NCBI RefSeq assembly: GCF_900105755.1
Contig: NZ_FNTQ01000001.1
Location: 1,364,001-1,428,000 of the forward strand
DNA length: 64,000 bases
Direction of reading: 5' to 3'
DNA from: Streptomyces sp. Ag109_O5-10
Lineage (GTDB): Bacteria > Actinomycetota > Actinomycetes > Streptomycetales > Streptomycetaceae
Of the stretch, positions 54,666 through 63,274 are shown piece by piece. The translations under genes were made by a program, and so were the position numbers. The notes beneath the pieces were generated by a model, which ran no database searches, was not told the DNA's origin, and saw nothing but the letters and a program-made list of their open reading frames with translations. Position 1 is the stretch's first letter, and each line of letters begins with the position of its first letter.

Positions 54666-56233
54666 TGAGCGAGACCGCCAAGGAGGTGCGGGTGCCGGTG
54701 GTGCCCGCCGCCGACTGGGACAACCCGTTGCGCGACCCGCGCGACCGGCGACTGCCCAGGGTCGCGGGCCCGTCGGGCCTGGTCATCTTCGGGGTGACCG
54801 GCGACCTGTCCCGCAAGAAGCTGATGCCGGCCGTCTACGACCTGGCCAACCGCGGACTGCTGCCGCCGGGCTTCTCGCTCGTCGGCTTCGCCCGCCGGGA
54901 CTGGGAGGACCAGGACTTCGCCCAGGTCGTCCACGACGCGGTGCGCGAGCACGCCCGGACCCCGTTCCAAGAGGAGGTCTGGCAGCAGCTGGCCGAGGGC
55001 ATGCGGTTCATCCCCGGTGACTTCGACGACGACACGGCGTTCAAGCAGCTGAAGGCGGCCGTCGACGAGCTGGACGGCTCCCGGGGCACCGGCGGCAACT
55101 TCGCGTTCTACCTCTCCGTGCCGCCGAAGTTCTTCCCGAAGGTCGTGCGGCAGCTGAAGAAGGTCGGCCTGGCGACCCCGCCGGCCGGGTCCTGGCGGCG
55201 GGCGGTCATCGAGAAGCCGTTCGGCCACGACCTGGCGTCGGCGCAGGAGCTGAACGCGGTGGTGCACGACGTGTTCGATCCGGACCAGGTGTTCCGCATC
55301 GACCACTACCTGGGCAAGGAGACCGTCCAGAACATCCTGGCGCTGCGCTTCGCCAACCAGATGTACGAGCCGATCTGGAACCGGTCGTACGTCGACCACG
55401 TGCAGATCACCATGGCCGAGGACATCGGCATCGGCGGCCGAGCGGGGTACTACGACGGCATCGGCTCGGCCCGTGACGTCATCCAGAACCACCTGCTCCA
55501 GCTGATGGCCCTCACCACGATGGAGGAGCCGATCGCGTTCGACGCGGACGCGCTGCTCACCGAGAAGCTGAAGGTCCTGAAGTCGGTGCGGCTGCCGGAG
55601 GACCTGGGGCTGCACACCGTGCGCGGGCAGTACGCCGAGGGCTGGCAGGGCGGCGAGAAGGTGATCGGCTACCTCCAGGAGGAGGGGATCGACCCGAACT
55701 CGAAGACCGACACCTACGCGGCCGTCAAGCTGGGCATCGACAACCGCCGCTGGGCGGGCGTCCCCTTCTACCTGCGCACCGGCAAGCGGCTGGGCCGCCG
55801 GGTCACCGAGATCGCGGTGGTGTTCAAGCGGGCCCCGCACTCCCCCTTCGACTCCACGGCCACCGAGGAGCTCGGCGCGAACGCGATCGTCATCCGCGTC
55901 CAGCCCGACGAGGGCATGACCGTCCGGTTCGGCTCCAAGGTGCCGGGCACCTCGATGGAGATCCGGGACGTGACGATGGACTTCGCGTACGGCGAGTCGT
56001 TCACGGAGTCCAGCCCCGAGGCGTACGAGCGGCTCATCCTGGACGTGCTGCTCGGCGACGCCAATCTGTTCCCCCGTCACCAGGAAGTGGAAGAGTCCTG
56101 GAAGATCCTCGACCCGATCGAGACGTACTGGGCAAAGCATGGTAAGCCCGCACAGTACCCGTCGGGCAGCTGGGGACCGAAGGAAGCCGACGAGATGCTC
56201 GCACGAGACGGACGGAGCTGGCGCAGGCCATGA
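54665..56233 (+). CDS. zwf: Glucose-6-phosphate 1-dehydrogenase
   Basis: 522 residues. NADP site VIFGVTGDLSRKKLMPAVYD, active-site FRIDHYLGKETVQNIL with catalytic His, and IEKPFGHDL. It oxidises glucose 6-phosphate to the 6-phosphogluconolactone, making NADPH, the committed step of the oxidative branch. Its ATG overlaps the tal stop by one base and its TGA overlaps the opcA start (ATGA), so synthesis with its activator OpcA is tightly coupled. Confidence 0.97.
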   Translation: MSETAKEVRVPVVPAADWDNPLRDPRDRRLPRVAGPSGLVIFGVTGDLSRKKLMPAVYDLANRGLLPPGFSLVGFARRDWEDQDFAQVVHDAVREHARTPFQEEVWQQLAEGMRFIPGDFDDDTAFKQLKAAVDELDGSRGTGGNFAFYLSVPPKFFPKVVRQLKKVGLATPPAGSWRRAVIEKPFGHDLASAQELNAVVHDVFDPDQVFRIDHYLGKETVQNILALRFANQMYEPIWNRSYVDHVQITMAEDIGIGGRAGYYDGIGSARDVIQNHLLQLMALTTMEEPIAFDADALLTEKLKVLKSVRLPEDLGLHTVRGQYAEGWQGGEKVIGYLQEEGIDPNSKTDTYAAVKLGIDNRRWAGVPFYLRTGKRLGRRVTEIAVVFKRAPHSPFDSTATEELGANAIVIRVQPDEGMTVRFGSKVPGTSMEIRDVTMDFAYGESFTESSPEAYERLILDVLLGDANLFPRHQEVEESWKILDPIETYWAKHGKPAQYPSGSWGPKEADEMLARDGRSWRRP

Positions 56234-57165
56234 AGATCGACCTGACCGACACCACGGCAAGCAAGATCAACAAGGCGCTGGTGCAAGGCCGCCGCGCCAT
56301 CGGCACGCCCGCCGTGGGCATGGTCCTGACGATGGTGATCGTCACGGACGAGGAGAACGCCTACGACTCGATCAAGGCGGCCGAGGAGGCCTCGCACGAG
56401 CACCCCTCGCGCACCCTGGTCGTCATCAAGCGGCACGCCCGCACCCTGCGCGACCGCACCGCCTCCCGGCTGGACGCGGAGGTCCGGGTCGGCTCCGAGG
56501 CCGGCACCGGTGAGACCGTGGTGCTGCGGACGTACGGCGAGGTCTCCGACCACGCCGACTCGGTGGTGCTGCCGCTGCTGCTGCCGGACGCCCCGGTGGT
56601 CGTGTGGTGGCCGGTGGAGGCCCCGGACACGCCGTCCAAGGACCCTCTCGGCGCGCTCGCCCAGCGCCGGATCACCGACATGTACGCGGTCGAGCGGCCG
56701 ATGCAGGTCCTGGAGACCCGCGCCCGCAACTACGCGCCCGGCGACACCGACCTCGCCTGGACCCGGCTCACCCTGTGGCGGTCCATGCTGGCCGCCGCCC
56801 TCGACCAGGCCCGGGTCGACGTGACCTCGGCGGCCGTCGAGGCCGAGGCGGACAACCCCAGCGCCGAACTCCTCGCCCGCTGGCTGGAGGCGCGCCTCAA
56901 GGTCAAGGTGGACCGCGTGGTCTCCCCCGGCCCGGTCGTCACGAAGGTACGGCTCGGCACCGCCGCGGGCGAGATCGTCATCGACCGCCCCGAGGGCCCC
57001 CTGGCGAGCCTGACCCTGCCGGGCCAGCCGCCGCGGACCCTCGCCCTGAAGGTCCGCCCCACCTCCGAACTGATCGCCGAGGAGCTCCGCCGCCTCGACG
57101 CCGACGAGATGTACGCCGTCGCCCTGCGGGGCGAGGGCACCAAGGAGACCGTCTCCCATGCCTGA
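56230..57165 (+). CDS. opcA: Glucose-6-phosphate dehydrogenase assembly protein OpcA
   Basis: 311 residues from an ATG overlapping the zwf stop by 4 nt. [20 protein letters not shown] at the start, [19 protein letters not shown] and [15 protein letters not shown] are characteristic of OpcA. The protein has no enzyme motif; in actinobacteria and cyanobacteria it is needed for active Zwf oligomers. Its 3' end overlaps pgi by 8 nt. Confidence 0.96.
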   Translation: MKIDLTDTTASKINKALVQGRRAIGTPAVGMVLTMVIVTDEENAYDSIKAAEEASHEHPSRTLVVIKRHARTLRDRTASRLDAEVRVGSEAGTGETVVLRTYGEVSDHADSVVLPLLLPDAPVVVWWPVEAPDTPSKDPLGALAQRRITDMYAVERPMQVLETRARNYAPGDTDLAWTRLTLWRSMLAAALDQARVDVTSAAVEAEADNPSAELLARWLEARLKVKVDRVVSPGPVVTKVRLGTAAGEIVIDRPEGPLASLTLPGQPPRTLALKVRPTSELIAEELRRLDADEMYAVALRGEGTKETVSHA

Positions 57166-58798
57166 CACCCCCGAGCTCACCCGGCGGCCCGAGTGGGCCG
57201 CCCTGGAGGACCACCGGGCCGAGGGACAGCCCGTCCTGCGTGAGCTGTTCGCGGCCGACCCGGCGCGCGCCGAGCGGTACGTCGTACGGGTCGGCGACCT
57301 GTACATCGACTACAGCAAGCACCTGATCACGGACGAGACCCTCGCCCTGCTCCAGGAACTGGCCGCCGCCACCGACGTGTTCGGGCTGCGGGACGCCATG
57401 TTCCGCGGTGAGAAGATCAACATCACCGAGCGGCGGGCGGTCCTGCACACCGCGCTGCGCGCTCCGCGTGACGCGGCGGTCGAGGTGGACGGGGTGAACG
57501 TCGTCCCCGGCGTGCACGCGGTGCTCGACAAGATGAGCGGCTTCGCCGAGCGGGTCCGCTCGGGCGAGTGGACCGGCCACACCGGAAAGCGCATCCGCAA
57601 CGTGGTCAACATCGGCATCGGCGGCTCGGACCTGGGCCCCGCGATGGCCTACGAGGCGCTGCGAGCCTTCACCGCACGCGAGTTGACGTTCCGTTTCGTG
57701 TCCAACGTCGACGGCGCCGACCTGCACGAGGCGACCCGCGACCTGGACCCGGCGGAGACGCTCTTCATCGTCGCCTCGAAGACGTTCACCACGATCGAGA
57801 CGATCACCAACGCGACCTCGGCCCGCGCCTGGCTCCTCGACGGACTGGGCGGCGACGAGAAGGCGGTGGCCAGGCACTTCGTGGCCCTGTCGACGAACGC
57901 CGGCAAGGTGACGGAGTTCGGCATCGACCCGGACAACATGTTCGAGTTCTGGGACTGGGTCGGCGGCCGCTACTCCTTCGACTCGGCGATCGGCCTCTCG
58001 CTGATGATCGCCATCGGCCCGGACCGCTTCCGCGAGATGCTGGACGGCTTCCACCTGGTCGACGAGCACTTCCGCACCGCCCCCGCCGAGGCCAACGCAC
58101 CTTTGCTTCTTGGCCTGTTGGGCATCTGGTACGGCAACTTCCACGACGCCCAGTCGCACGCGGTGCTGCCGTACAGCCACTACCTCTCCAAGTTCACCGC
58201 CTACCTCCAGCAGCTCGACATGGAGTCCAACGGCAAGTCGGTGGACCGCGACGGCCGGCCGGTGCAGTGGCAGACCGGTCCGGTGGTGTGGGGCACGCCG
58301 GGCACCAACGGGCAGCACGCGTACTACCAGTTGATCCACCAGGGCACCAAGCTGATCCCGGCGGACTTCATCGGCTTCGCCGAGCCGGTCGCCGAGCTGA
58401 GCGGTGAACTCAGGGCCCAGCACGACCTGCTGATGGCGAACTTCTTCGCCCAGACCCAGGCGCTGGCCTTCGGCAAGACGGCCGACGAGGTCCGCGCCGA
58501 GGGCGTGGCCGAGGAGCAGGTGGCGCACCGCACCTTCAAGGGCAACCACCCGACCACCACGATCCTGGCCCGCGAACTGACCCCGTCGGTCCTCGGCCAG
58601 CTCGTCGCCCTCTACGAGCACAAGGTCTTCGTGCAGGGCGCGATCTGGAACATCGACTCCTTCGACCAGTGGGGCGTGGAGCTGGGCAAGGTGCTCGCCA
58701 AGCGCATCGAGCCCGCCCTGACGGAGGGCGCGGACGTCCCCGGCCTCGACCCGTCCACCACCGCCCTCGTCTCGACGTACCGAACGCTTAGGAAGTGA
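57158..58798 (+). CDS. pgi: Glucose-6-phosphate isomerase
   Basis: 546 residues. Signatures: [76 protein letters not shown], and [16 protein letters not shown]. It interconverts glucose 6-phosphate and fructose 6-phosphate, feeding or recycling carbon in the same operon. The start lies inside the opcA 3' end. Confidence 0.97.
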   Translation: MPDTPELTRRPEWAALEDHRAEGQPVLRELFAADPARAERYVVRVGDLYIDYSKHLITDETLALLQELAAATDVFGLRDAMFRGEKINITERRAVLHTALRAPRDAAVEVDGVNVVPGVHAVLDKMSGFAERVRSGEWTGHTGKRIRNVVNIGIGGSDLGPAMAYEALRAFTARELTFRFVSNVDGADLHEATRDLDPAETLFIVASKTFTTIETITNATSARAWLLDGLGGDEKAVARHFVALSTNAGKVTEFGIDPDNMFEFWDWVGGRYSFDSAIGLSLMIAIGPDRFREMLDGFHLVDEHFRTAPAEANAPLLLGLLGIWYGNFHDAQSHAVLPYSHYLSKFTAYLQQLDMESNGKSVDRDGRPVQWQTGPVVWGTPGTNGQHAYYQLIHQGTKLIPADFIGFAEPVAELSGELRAQHDLLMANFFAQTQALAFGKTADEVRAEGVAEEQVAHRTFKGNHPTTTILARELTPSVLGQLVALYEHKVFVQGAIWNIDSFDQWGVELGKVLAKRIEPALTEGADVPGLDPSTTALVSTYRTLRK

Positions 58799-58803
58799 AT
58801 GAC

Positions 58804-59679
58804 ATGCAGCTCGGACTGATCGGCCTCGGCAAGATGGGCGGCAACATGCGCGAGCGGATCCGCCGCGCCGGCCACACCGTCATCGGCTACGACCGCAACC
58901 CGGACGTCTCCGACGTCAAGTCCCTCGAAGAACTGGTCGAGAAGCTCGACGCCCCGCGCACGGTGTGGGTGATGGTCCCGGCCGGCCACGCCACCCAGTC
59001 CGTCGTCGACGAGCTCAAGGACCTGCTGTCCGAGGGTGACACGGTGGTCGACGGCGGCAACTCCCGCTGGACGGACGACGAGAAGCACGCCGCCGAACTC
59101 GGCATCAAGGGCATCGGCTTCGTCGACGCCGGCGTCTCCGGCGGCGTGTGGGGCCTGCAGAACGGCTACGCCCTGATGGTCGGCGGCGACAAGCAGTACG
59201 TCGAACGCCTCCACCCGATCTTCGAGGCGCTCAAGCCGGAGGGCCCCTACGGCTACGTCCACGCCGGCAAGGTCGGCGCCGGGCACTTCTCCAAGATGGT
59301 CCACAACGGCATCGAGTACGCCATGATGCAGGCGTACGCCGAGGGCTGGGAGCTCCTGGAGAAGGTGAAGTCCGTGGACAACGTCCGCGAGGTCTTCCGC
59401 TCCTGGCAGGAGGGCACCGTCATCCGCTCCTGGCTGCTCGACCTCGCGGTCAACGCGCTGGACGACGACGAGCACCTGGACAAGCTGAAGGGCTTCGCGC
59501 AGGACTCCGGCGAGGGCCGCTGGACCGTCGAGGCGGCGATCGACAACGCGGTGCCGCTGCCGGCGATCACGGCCTCCCTCTTCGCCCGGTTCGCGTCCCG
59601 CCAGGACGACTCCCCGCAGATGAAGATGGTCGCGGCGCTGCGCAACCAGTTCGGCGGCCACGCCGTCGAGTCGAAGTAG
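58804..59679 (+). CDS. gnd: 6-phosphogluconate dehydrogenase, short decarboxylating type
   Basis: 291 residues from the ATG at 58804 (AGGAAG upstream; a GTG at 58795 overlapping the pgi stop is the longest start). Dinucleotide motif LGLIGLGKMGGNMRERI, VVDGGNSRWTDDEKHA, DAGVSGGVWGLQNGYALMVG and the catalytic region VGAGHFSKMVHNGIEYAMMQ. It is the roughly 300-residue form (GntZ/GndA-like) rather than the 470-residue enzyme. It decarboxylates 6-phosphogluconate to ribulose 5-phosphate. The Asp in YDRN after the first beta strand suggests NAD may be accepted. Confidence 0.95.
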   Translation: MQLGLIGLGKMGGNMRERIRRAGHTVIGYDRNPDVSDVKSLEELVEKLDAPRTVWVMVPAGHATQSVVDELKDLLSEGDTVVDGGNSRWTDDEKHAAELGIKGIGFVDAGVSGGVWGLQNGYALMVGGDKQYVERLHPIFEALKPEGPYGYVHAGKVGAGHFSKMVHNGIEYAMMQAYAEGWELLEKVKSVDNVREVFRSWQEGTVIRSWLLDLAVNALDDDEHLDKLKGFAQDSGEGRWTVEAAIDNAVPLPAITASLFARFASRQDDSPQMKMVAALRNQFGGHAVESK

Positions 59680-59686
59680 GTGTGCC

Positions 59687-60280
59687 GTGGGGGACCTCCT
59701 CCTGGTCCGCCACGGTGAGACGGAGTGGAGCGTGTCGGGCCAGCACACCAGCTGGACCGACCTGCCCCTCACCCAGCACGGCGAGGAACAGGCCAAGTCC
59801 CTCGCCCCGCTTCTCGCCGGGCGTACCTACGCACGGGTGCTGTCCAGCCCGCTGGACCGCGCGATACGCACGGCCGAACTGGCCGGCCTGACCGGGGTCG
59901 TACCAGACCCCGACCTGCACGAATGGGACTACGGCGGCTACGAGGGCGTCACCACGGCGGAGATCCACCGGACCCGTCCCGACTGGTACCTGTGGACCGA
60001 CGGCGTCCCGCCGGGCCCGGAAGGCCGCCCCGGCGAGTCCCCGGAGCAGGTCGGCGAGCGGGCCGACCGGGTGCTCAGGAAGATCGAGACTGCGCTCGAC
60101 AGCGGCACGGGTGACGTGGTCCTGGTGGCCCACGCCCACTTCCTGCGGGTGCTGACCGCCCGCCGCCTGGGGCTGCCGCCCGCCGAGGGCCGGCTGTTCC
60201 AGCTGGCGACCGGGACGGTCAGCCGGCTCTCCACCGAGCACGGGTGGCCCGTGATCACCGAGTGGAACAAGCAGCCGTAG
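59687..60280 (+). CDS. Histidine phosphatase family protein
   Basis: 197 residues from the GTG at 59687, 7 bp after gnd. The RHG motif LLLVRHGETEWS carries the catalytic His; VLSSPLDRAIRTAELAGL, LHEWDYGGYEGVTTAEI and VLVAHAHFLRVLTARRLG complete the phosphoglycerate-mutase-like active site. Placement at the end of the pentose phosphate operon suggests a sugar-phosphate phosphatase (for example acid-sugar or bisphosphate clean-up), but a mutase role is unlikely from its length. Confidence 0.92.
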   Translation: MGDLLLVRHGETEWSVSGQHTSWTDLPLTQHGEEQAKSLAPLLAGRTYARVLSSPLDRAIRTAELAGLTGVVPDPDLHEWDYGGYEGVTTAEIHRTRPDWYLWTDGVPPGPEGRPGESPEQVGERADRVLRKIETALDSGTGDVVLVAHAHFLRVLTARRLGLPPAEGRLFQLATGTVSRLSTEHGWPVITEWNKQP

Positions 60281-60291
60281 GACCTTTCGCG

Positions 60292-60324
60292 ACGGCCCGT
60301 CAGTGACAACCGACGGGCCGTTTC
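60292..60324 (+). terminator. Terminator of the pentose phosphate operon
   Basis: ACGGCCCGTC (60292-60301) pairs with GACGGGCCGT (60312-60321), followed by TTT; 10-base loop. It lies 11 bp after the phosphatase stop. Confidence 0.88.
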
Positions 60325-60357
60325 GGCGTATTGGCCACCGGTAGCCGTGCGCCTGCT

Positions 60358-60405
60358 TCTACGGCCCCTTGTTTCTACGGCCCCTTGTTTCTACGGCCCC
60401 TTTCC
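60358..60405. repeat. 16-bp tandem repeat, three copies
   Basis: TCTACGGCCCCTTGTT repeats with a 16-bp period starting at 60358, 60374 and 60390, the last copy ending TTT. It lies between the operon terminator and the ROK remnant. Confidence 0.92.
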
Positions 60406-60417
60406 TAACTCCTTGTT

Positions 60418-60426
60418 GAAAGTTTC
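60418..60426. promoter_or_regulatory. GAAAGTTTC box, xylan-control-like
   Basis: GAAAGTTTC is an odd-centred palindrome extended as TTGAAAGTTTCGCGAA. Boxes of the CGAAA-N-TTTCG type control xylan genes in Streptomyces (established). It sits about 80 bp before the ROK-like remnant. Confidence 0.45.
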
Positions 60427-60505
60427 GCGAAGCCCATAGCCTGTCGCCGCACCGGCGCCGCCGTACGCCACGGCCCGGCCGTCACGGCACGGGAGGGGCA
60501 GCCGC

Positions 60506-60700
60506 GTGAAGCGCACATCGCGCGACATCCGCACCGCGAACCGCTACGAGGTGCTGCGCCAGATCATCGCCCGCTCCCCACCCCCCGGCAGACACTGGCG
60601 ACCGCCACCGGGCTGGGCGTCGCCACGGTCGCCACGGCGGACCCCGAAGCGCACCGCCGATCCCGCAAGAAGCCGTACCACACCACCTTCATGACGACGG
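60506..60700 (+). pseudogene. Remnant of a ROK-family regulator, frameshifted and truncated
   Basis: The GTG at 60506 follows GGGAGGGGC. It opens MKRTSRDIRTANRYEVLRQI, a typical N-terminus of Streptomyces ROK regulators such as the Rok7B7 type (recalled). After IARSP the frame is lost in a C-rich run (about 60577-60590). The next frame continues the helix-turn-helix as RQTLATATGLGVATVAT and then breaks into unrelated sequence. A complete ROK protein is about 400 residues; only about 45 remain. A minority view is a functional short peptide, but the frameshift argues against it. Confidence 0.7.
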
Positions 60701-60705
60701 AAGGG

Positions 60706-60915
60706 ATGCGCGGGTCACACCCGCACCGCAAGAGATCGGCCCTCCTGACGGCCGCGGCCGCCCTGGCCGTGGCCGGACCCCTGATGTGCACAGACCTCCA
60801 GCACTTCTCCCTGATCCGCGGCCCTCAACTCGCCCATCATCCGGCCCTGTTCGTCATCCCGAACCGGGTGCAACGTTTCACGCAGACTTCGTCCAACCTC
60901 TTGCCGAAGTATTAG
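60706..60915 (+). pseudogene. Orphan signal-peptide-like ORF, probable remnant
   Basis: From the ATG at 60706 the frame reads MRGSHPHRKRSALLTAAAAL then AVAGPLMC, which looks like a secretion signal with a cysteine where a lipobox would be, but after it come only about 40 residues without pattern before TAG at 60913-60915. It is in the same frame as the shifted ROK helix-turn-helix. It may be the 5' end of a lost binding protein or secreted enzyme joined to the ROK fragment by deletion. Confidence 0.35.
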
Positions 60916-60921
60916 CCGAAG
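60903..60921. promoter_or_regulatory. GCCGAAG direct repeats upstream of sugar importer
   Basis: GCCGAAG at 60903-60909 and 60915-60921, 12 bp apart, about 100 bp upstream of the binding-protein start. It may be a regulator site of the importer operon. Confidence 0.35.
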
Positions 60922-61019
60922 GTTAACGTCCCGCTCCGCGACGCATTTTCAGCCATCTGGTTTCCGAGGTCCCACGGGCCGTAGGGGCACCGCCGCACTC
61001 GACAGACAAGGACGTCAGC

Positions 61020-62285
61020 ATGTCGGCACTCAGCAACAGCAACTGGTCCCGCCGGTCCCTCTTCCGCGCGGCGGCGGGCATGGCCGCCGCCGGCACGCTG
61101 GCCGCGTGCGGCGGCAACAACGGCAGAGGCGGGGGGAGCGGGTCGGGCACGCAGCTCACCCAGTACTTCCACGCCTACGGCGAGGCGGGGACGGAGCAGG
61201 CCCTCAAGCGCTACGCGGCGGCGTACAAGAAGGCCGACGTGAGCACCAACTGGATCACGGGCAACAACTTCGAGTCCGCGCTGTTCGCGGCCCTGCTCAC
61301 CAAGAAGGCGCCCGACGTCTTCGAGTTCCACCCGCAGCTGCAACTCGTCAAGAGCGGCCAGGTGGCGGACCTGAGCGACATCATCGACCCGGTCAAGGAC
61401 GACTTCAACCCGAACGACATCAACTCCCACACGGTCGACGGGAAGATCTACGGGATCCGGATGATCGACGACCCGCAGTTCTTCTACTACCGCAAGTCGA
61501 TGCTGGAGAAGGCGAAGGTGGAGGTCCCGACCACCCTCGAGGAGCTGATAGAGGCCGCCGCCAAGCTGACCACCAGCAAGGTCAAGGGCGTCTTCCTCGG
61601 CAACGACTTCAGCGCGATCCAGAACCCCATCATCTGGTCCGCCGGCGCCGACACCATCAACGACAAGCACGAGATCGCCTACCACACGGACGGCGTCGTC
61701 GGCGGCCTCAAGCAGCTTCGCAAGCTGTTCACCAGCGGCAACGTGCTCCTGGACGCCCCGACCGACTTCTGGGACCCGTCCTCGCTCAACCAGGGTCTGT
61801 GCGCGATCCAGTGGGGCGGCATGTGGTCCATGCCCGCCATGCAGCAGGCCCTCGGTGACGACCTCGGCATCTTCCCGTTCCCGAAGATCGGCAGCGCGGG
61901 CAAGCTGTCCGTCTACAACGGCGGCTGGTCGATCTTCGTCAACGCCAAGGGCAGGAACGTCGACGCGGCCAAGGAGTACGTCAAGTGGCTGTGGATCGAC
62001 CAGAAGCAGTACCAGGAGGACTGGGCCACCTCGTACGGCTTCCACATCCCACCGCGCACCTCGATCGCCGGCGGGGCCACCAAGCTCAAGTCCGGCCTGG
62101 CCGCCGAGGGCGTGAAGCTCTTCACCGACTACGGCCACTTCGACAACATCGCCTACGACCAGACCATGCAGACCGCGTTCGCCGACGTGATCGCGTCCTC
62201 CGTCCGCAAGGACGGCGACCCGGAGGCGGCGCTCGACGCCTGTGACAAGAAGGTCGACGTCGAGCTCAAGAAGCTGTTCGGATAG
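61020..62285 (+). CDS. Sugar ABC transporter substrate-binding lipoprotein
   Basis: 421 residues from the ATG at 61020. Twin-arginine signal WSRRSLFRAAAGMAAAG with lipobox TLAACGG (Cys near 30). The mature part (QYFHAYGEAGTEQALKRYAA, FEFHPQLQLVKSGQVADLSD, WGGMWSMPAMQQAL) is an SBP_bac_1-type sugar-binding protein. It serves the two permeases that follow. An intact regulator is missing upstream, where a ROK remnant lies. Substrate unknown; ROK and xylan-like box hint at xylose or xylo-oligosaccharides. Confidence 0.93.
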   Translation: MSALSNSNWSRRSLFRAAAGMAAAGTLAACGGNNGRGGGSGSGTQLTQYFHAYGEAGTEQALKRYAAAYKKADVSTNWITGNNFESALFAALLTKKAPDVFEFHPQLQLVKSGQVADLSDIIDPVKDDFNPNDINSHTVDGKIYGIRMIDDPQFFYYRKSMLEKAKVEVPTTLEELIEAAAKLTTSKVKGVFLGNDFSAIQNPIIWSAGADTINDKHEIAYHTDGVVGGLKQLRKLFTSGNVLLDAPTDFWDPSSLNQGLCAIQWGGMWSMPAMQQALGDDLGIFPFPKIGSAGKLSVYNGGWSIFVNAKGRNVDAAKEYVKWLWIDQKQYQEDWATSYGFHIPPRTSIAGGATKLKSGLAAEGVKLFTDYGHFDNIAYDQTMQTAFADVIASSVRKDGDPEAALDACDKKVDVELKKLFG

Positions 62286-62305
62286 GCCTCCGGGAAGACC
62301 ACGAC

Positions 62306-63274
62306 ATGTCGACCACCACCACACGCGGGGTCGCCCAGCCCGCCCCGGCCAAGGCCGCCGCGGCCCGGCCACGGCGAGGCCTGCGGGGCAACCCGACCGT
62401 GAACTTCTGGCTCTTCACCGGGCCCTTCCTCCTCGGCCTGGCGATCTTCGTCGTCGTGCCGATCGGCTGGAGCGTCTGGCTCAGCTTCTTCGACGCCCGC
62501 TACACCGTCACGCCGAGCCATTTCATCGGCTTCGACAACTACAAGCAGATCCTGACCAACAGCGGCTTCCCCGACTCGCTGCTGACGTTCACCGTGTTCG
62601 CCGCGTTCATCGTGCCGACCACCTGGGCGCTCTCCCTGGGGCTGGCCCTGCTCGTGAACCAGCTGCGGTTCATGCGGGCGTTCTTCCGGTCGGTGTTCTT
62701 CCTGCCGACCGCCGTCTCGTACGTGGCCGCCGCCCTGATCTGGAAGATGTCCATCTTCAGCGGTGTCCGCTTCGGGCTCGCGAACACGGTCATCGGGTGG
62801 TTCGGCGTCGACACCGTCGCCTGGATGTCCAACCCCACGCCGCCCTGGTACTGGCTGGTCATCGTGACGCTGCGGCTGTGGATCCAGGCGGGCTTCTACA
62901 TGATCCTGTTCCTGGCGGCGCTGCAGAACATCCCGGCCGAGCTCTACGAGGCCGCCGCCATCGACGGTGCCAAGCGGGGCCTGCAGACCTTCCGGTACAT
63001 CACGCTGCCCCAGCTGCGCGCCACCTCGACCGCGGTGATCCTGCTGCTGCTCATCGCCGCCTACCAGGCGTTCGACGAGTTCTTCAACATCGTCGGGCAG
63101 AAGGCGACCTGGGCCCAGACACCGCTCATGGAGCTCTACAAGACCGCCCTCGGCACCAGCCAGGACTACGGCGCGGGCAGCGCCGGCGCGGTCGTCCTGT
63201 CGCTGCTCATCTGCCTCGTCACCCTGATCCAGGGCAAGTTCATGGGATTCGGAAGGGGGGACGAGTCCACGTGA
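62306..63274 (+). CDS. Sugar ABC transporter permease (MalF-type)
   Basis: 322 residues. First membrane segment FWLFTGPFLLGLAIFVVVPI, then five more, with the coupling loop ELYEAAAIDGAKRGLQTFRY. It forms the channel with the next permease; the stop overlaps its start by GTGA. No ATPase is seen before the window ends. Confidence 0.94.
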   Translation: MSTTTTRGVAQPAPAKAAAARPRRGLRGNPTVNFWLFTGPFLLGLAIFVVVPIGWSVWLSFFDARYTVTPSHFIGFDNYKQILTNSGFPDSLLTFTVFAAFIVPTTWALSLGLALLVNQLRFMRAFFRSVFFLPTAVSYVAAALIWKMSIFSGVRFGLANTVIGWFGVDTVAWMSNPTPPWYWLVIVTLRLWIQAGFYMILFLAALQNIPAELYEAAAIDGAKRGLQTFRYITLPQLRATSTAVILLLLIAAYQAFDEFFNIVGQKATWAQTPLMELYKTALGTSQDYGAGSAGAVVLSLLICLVTLIQGKFMGFGRGDEST

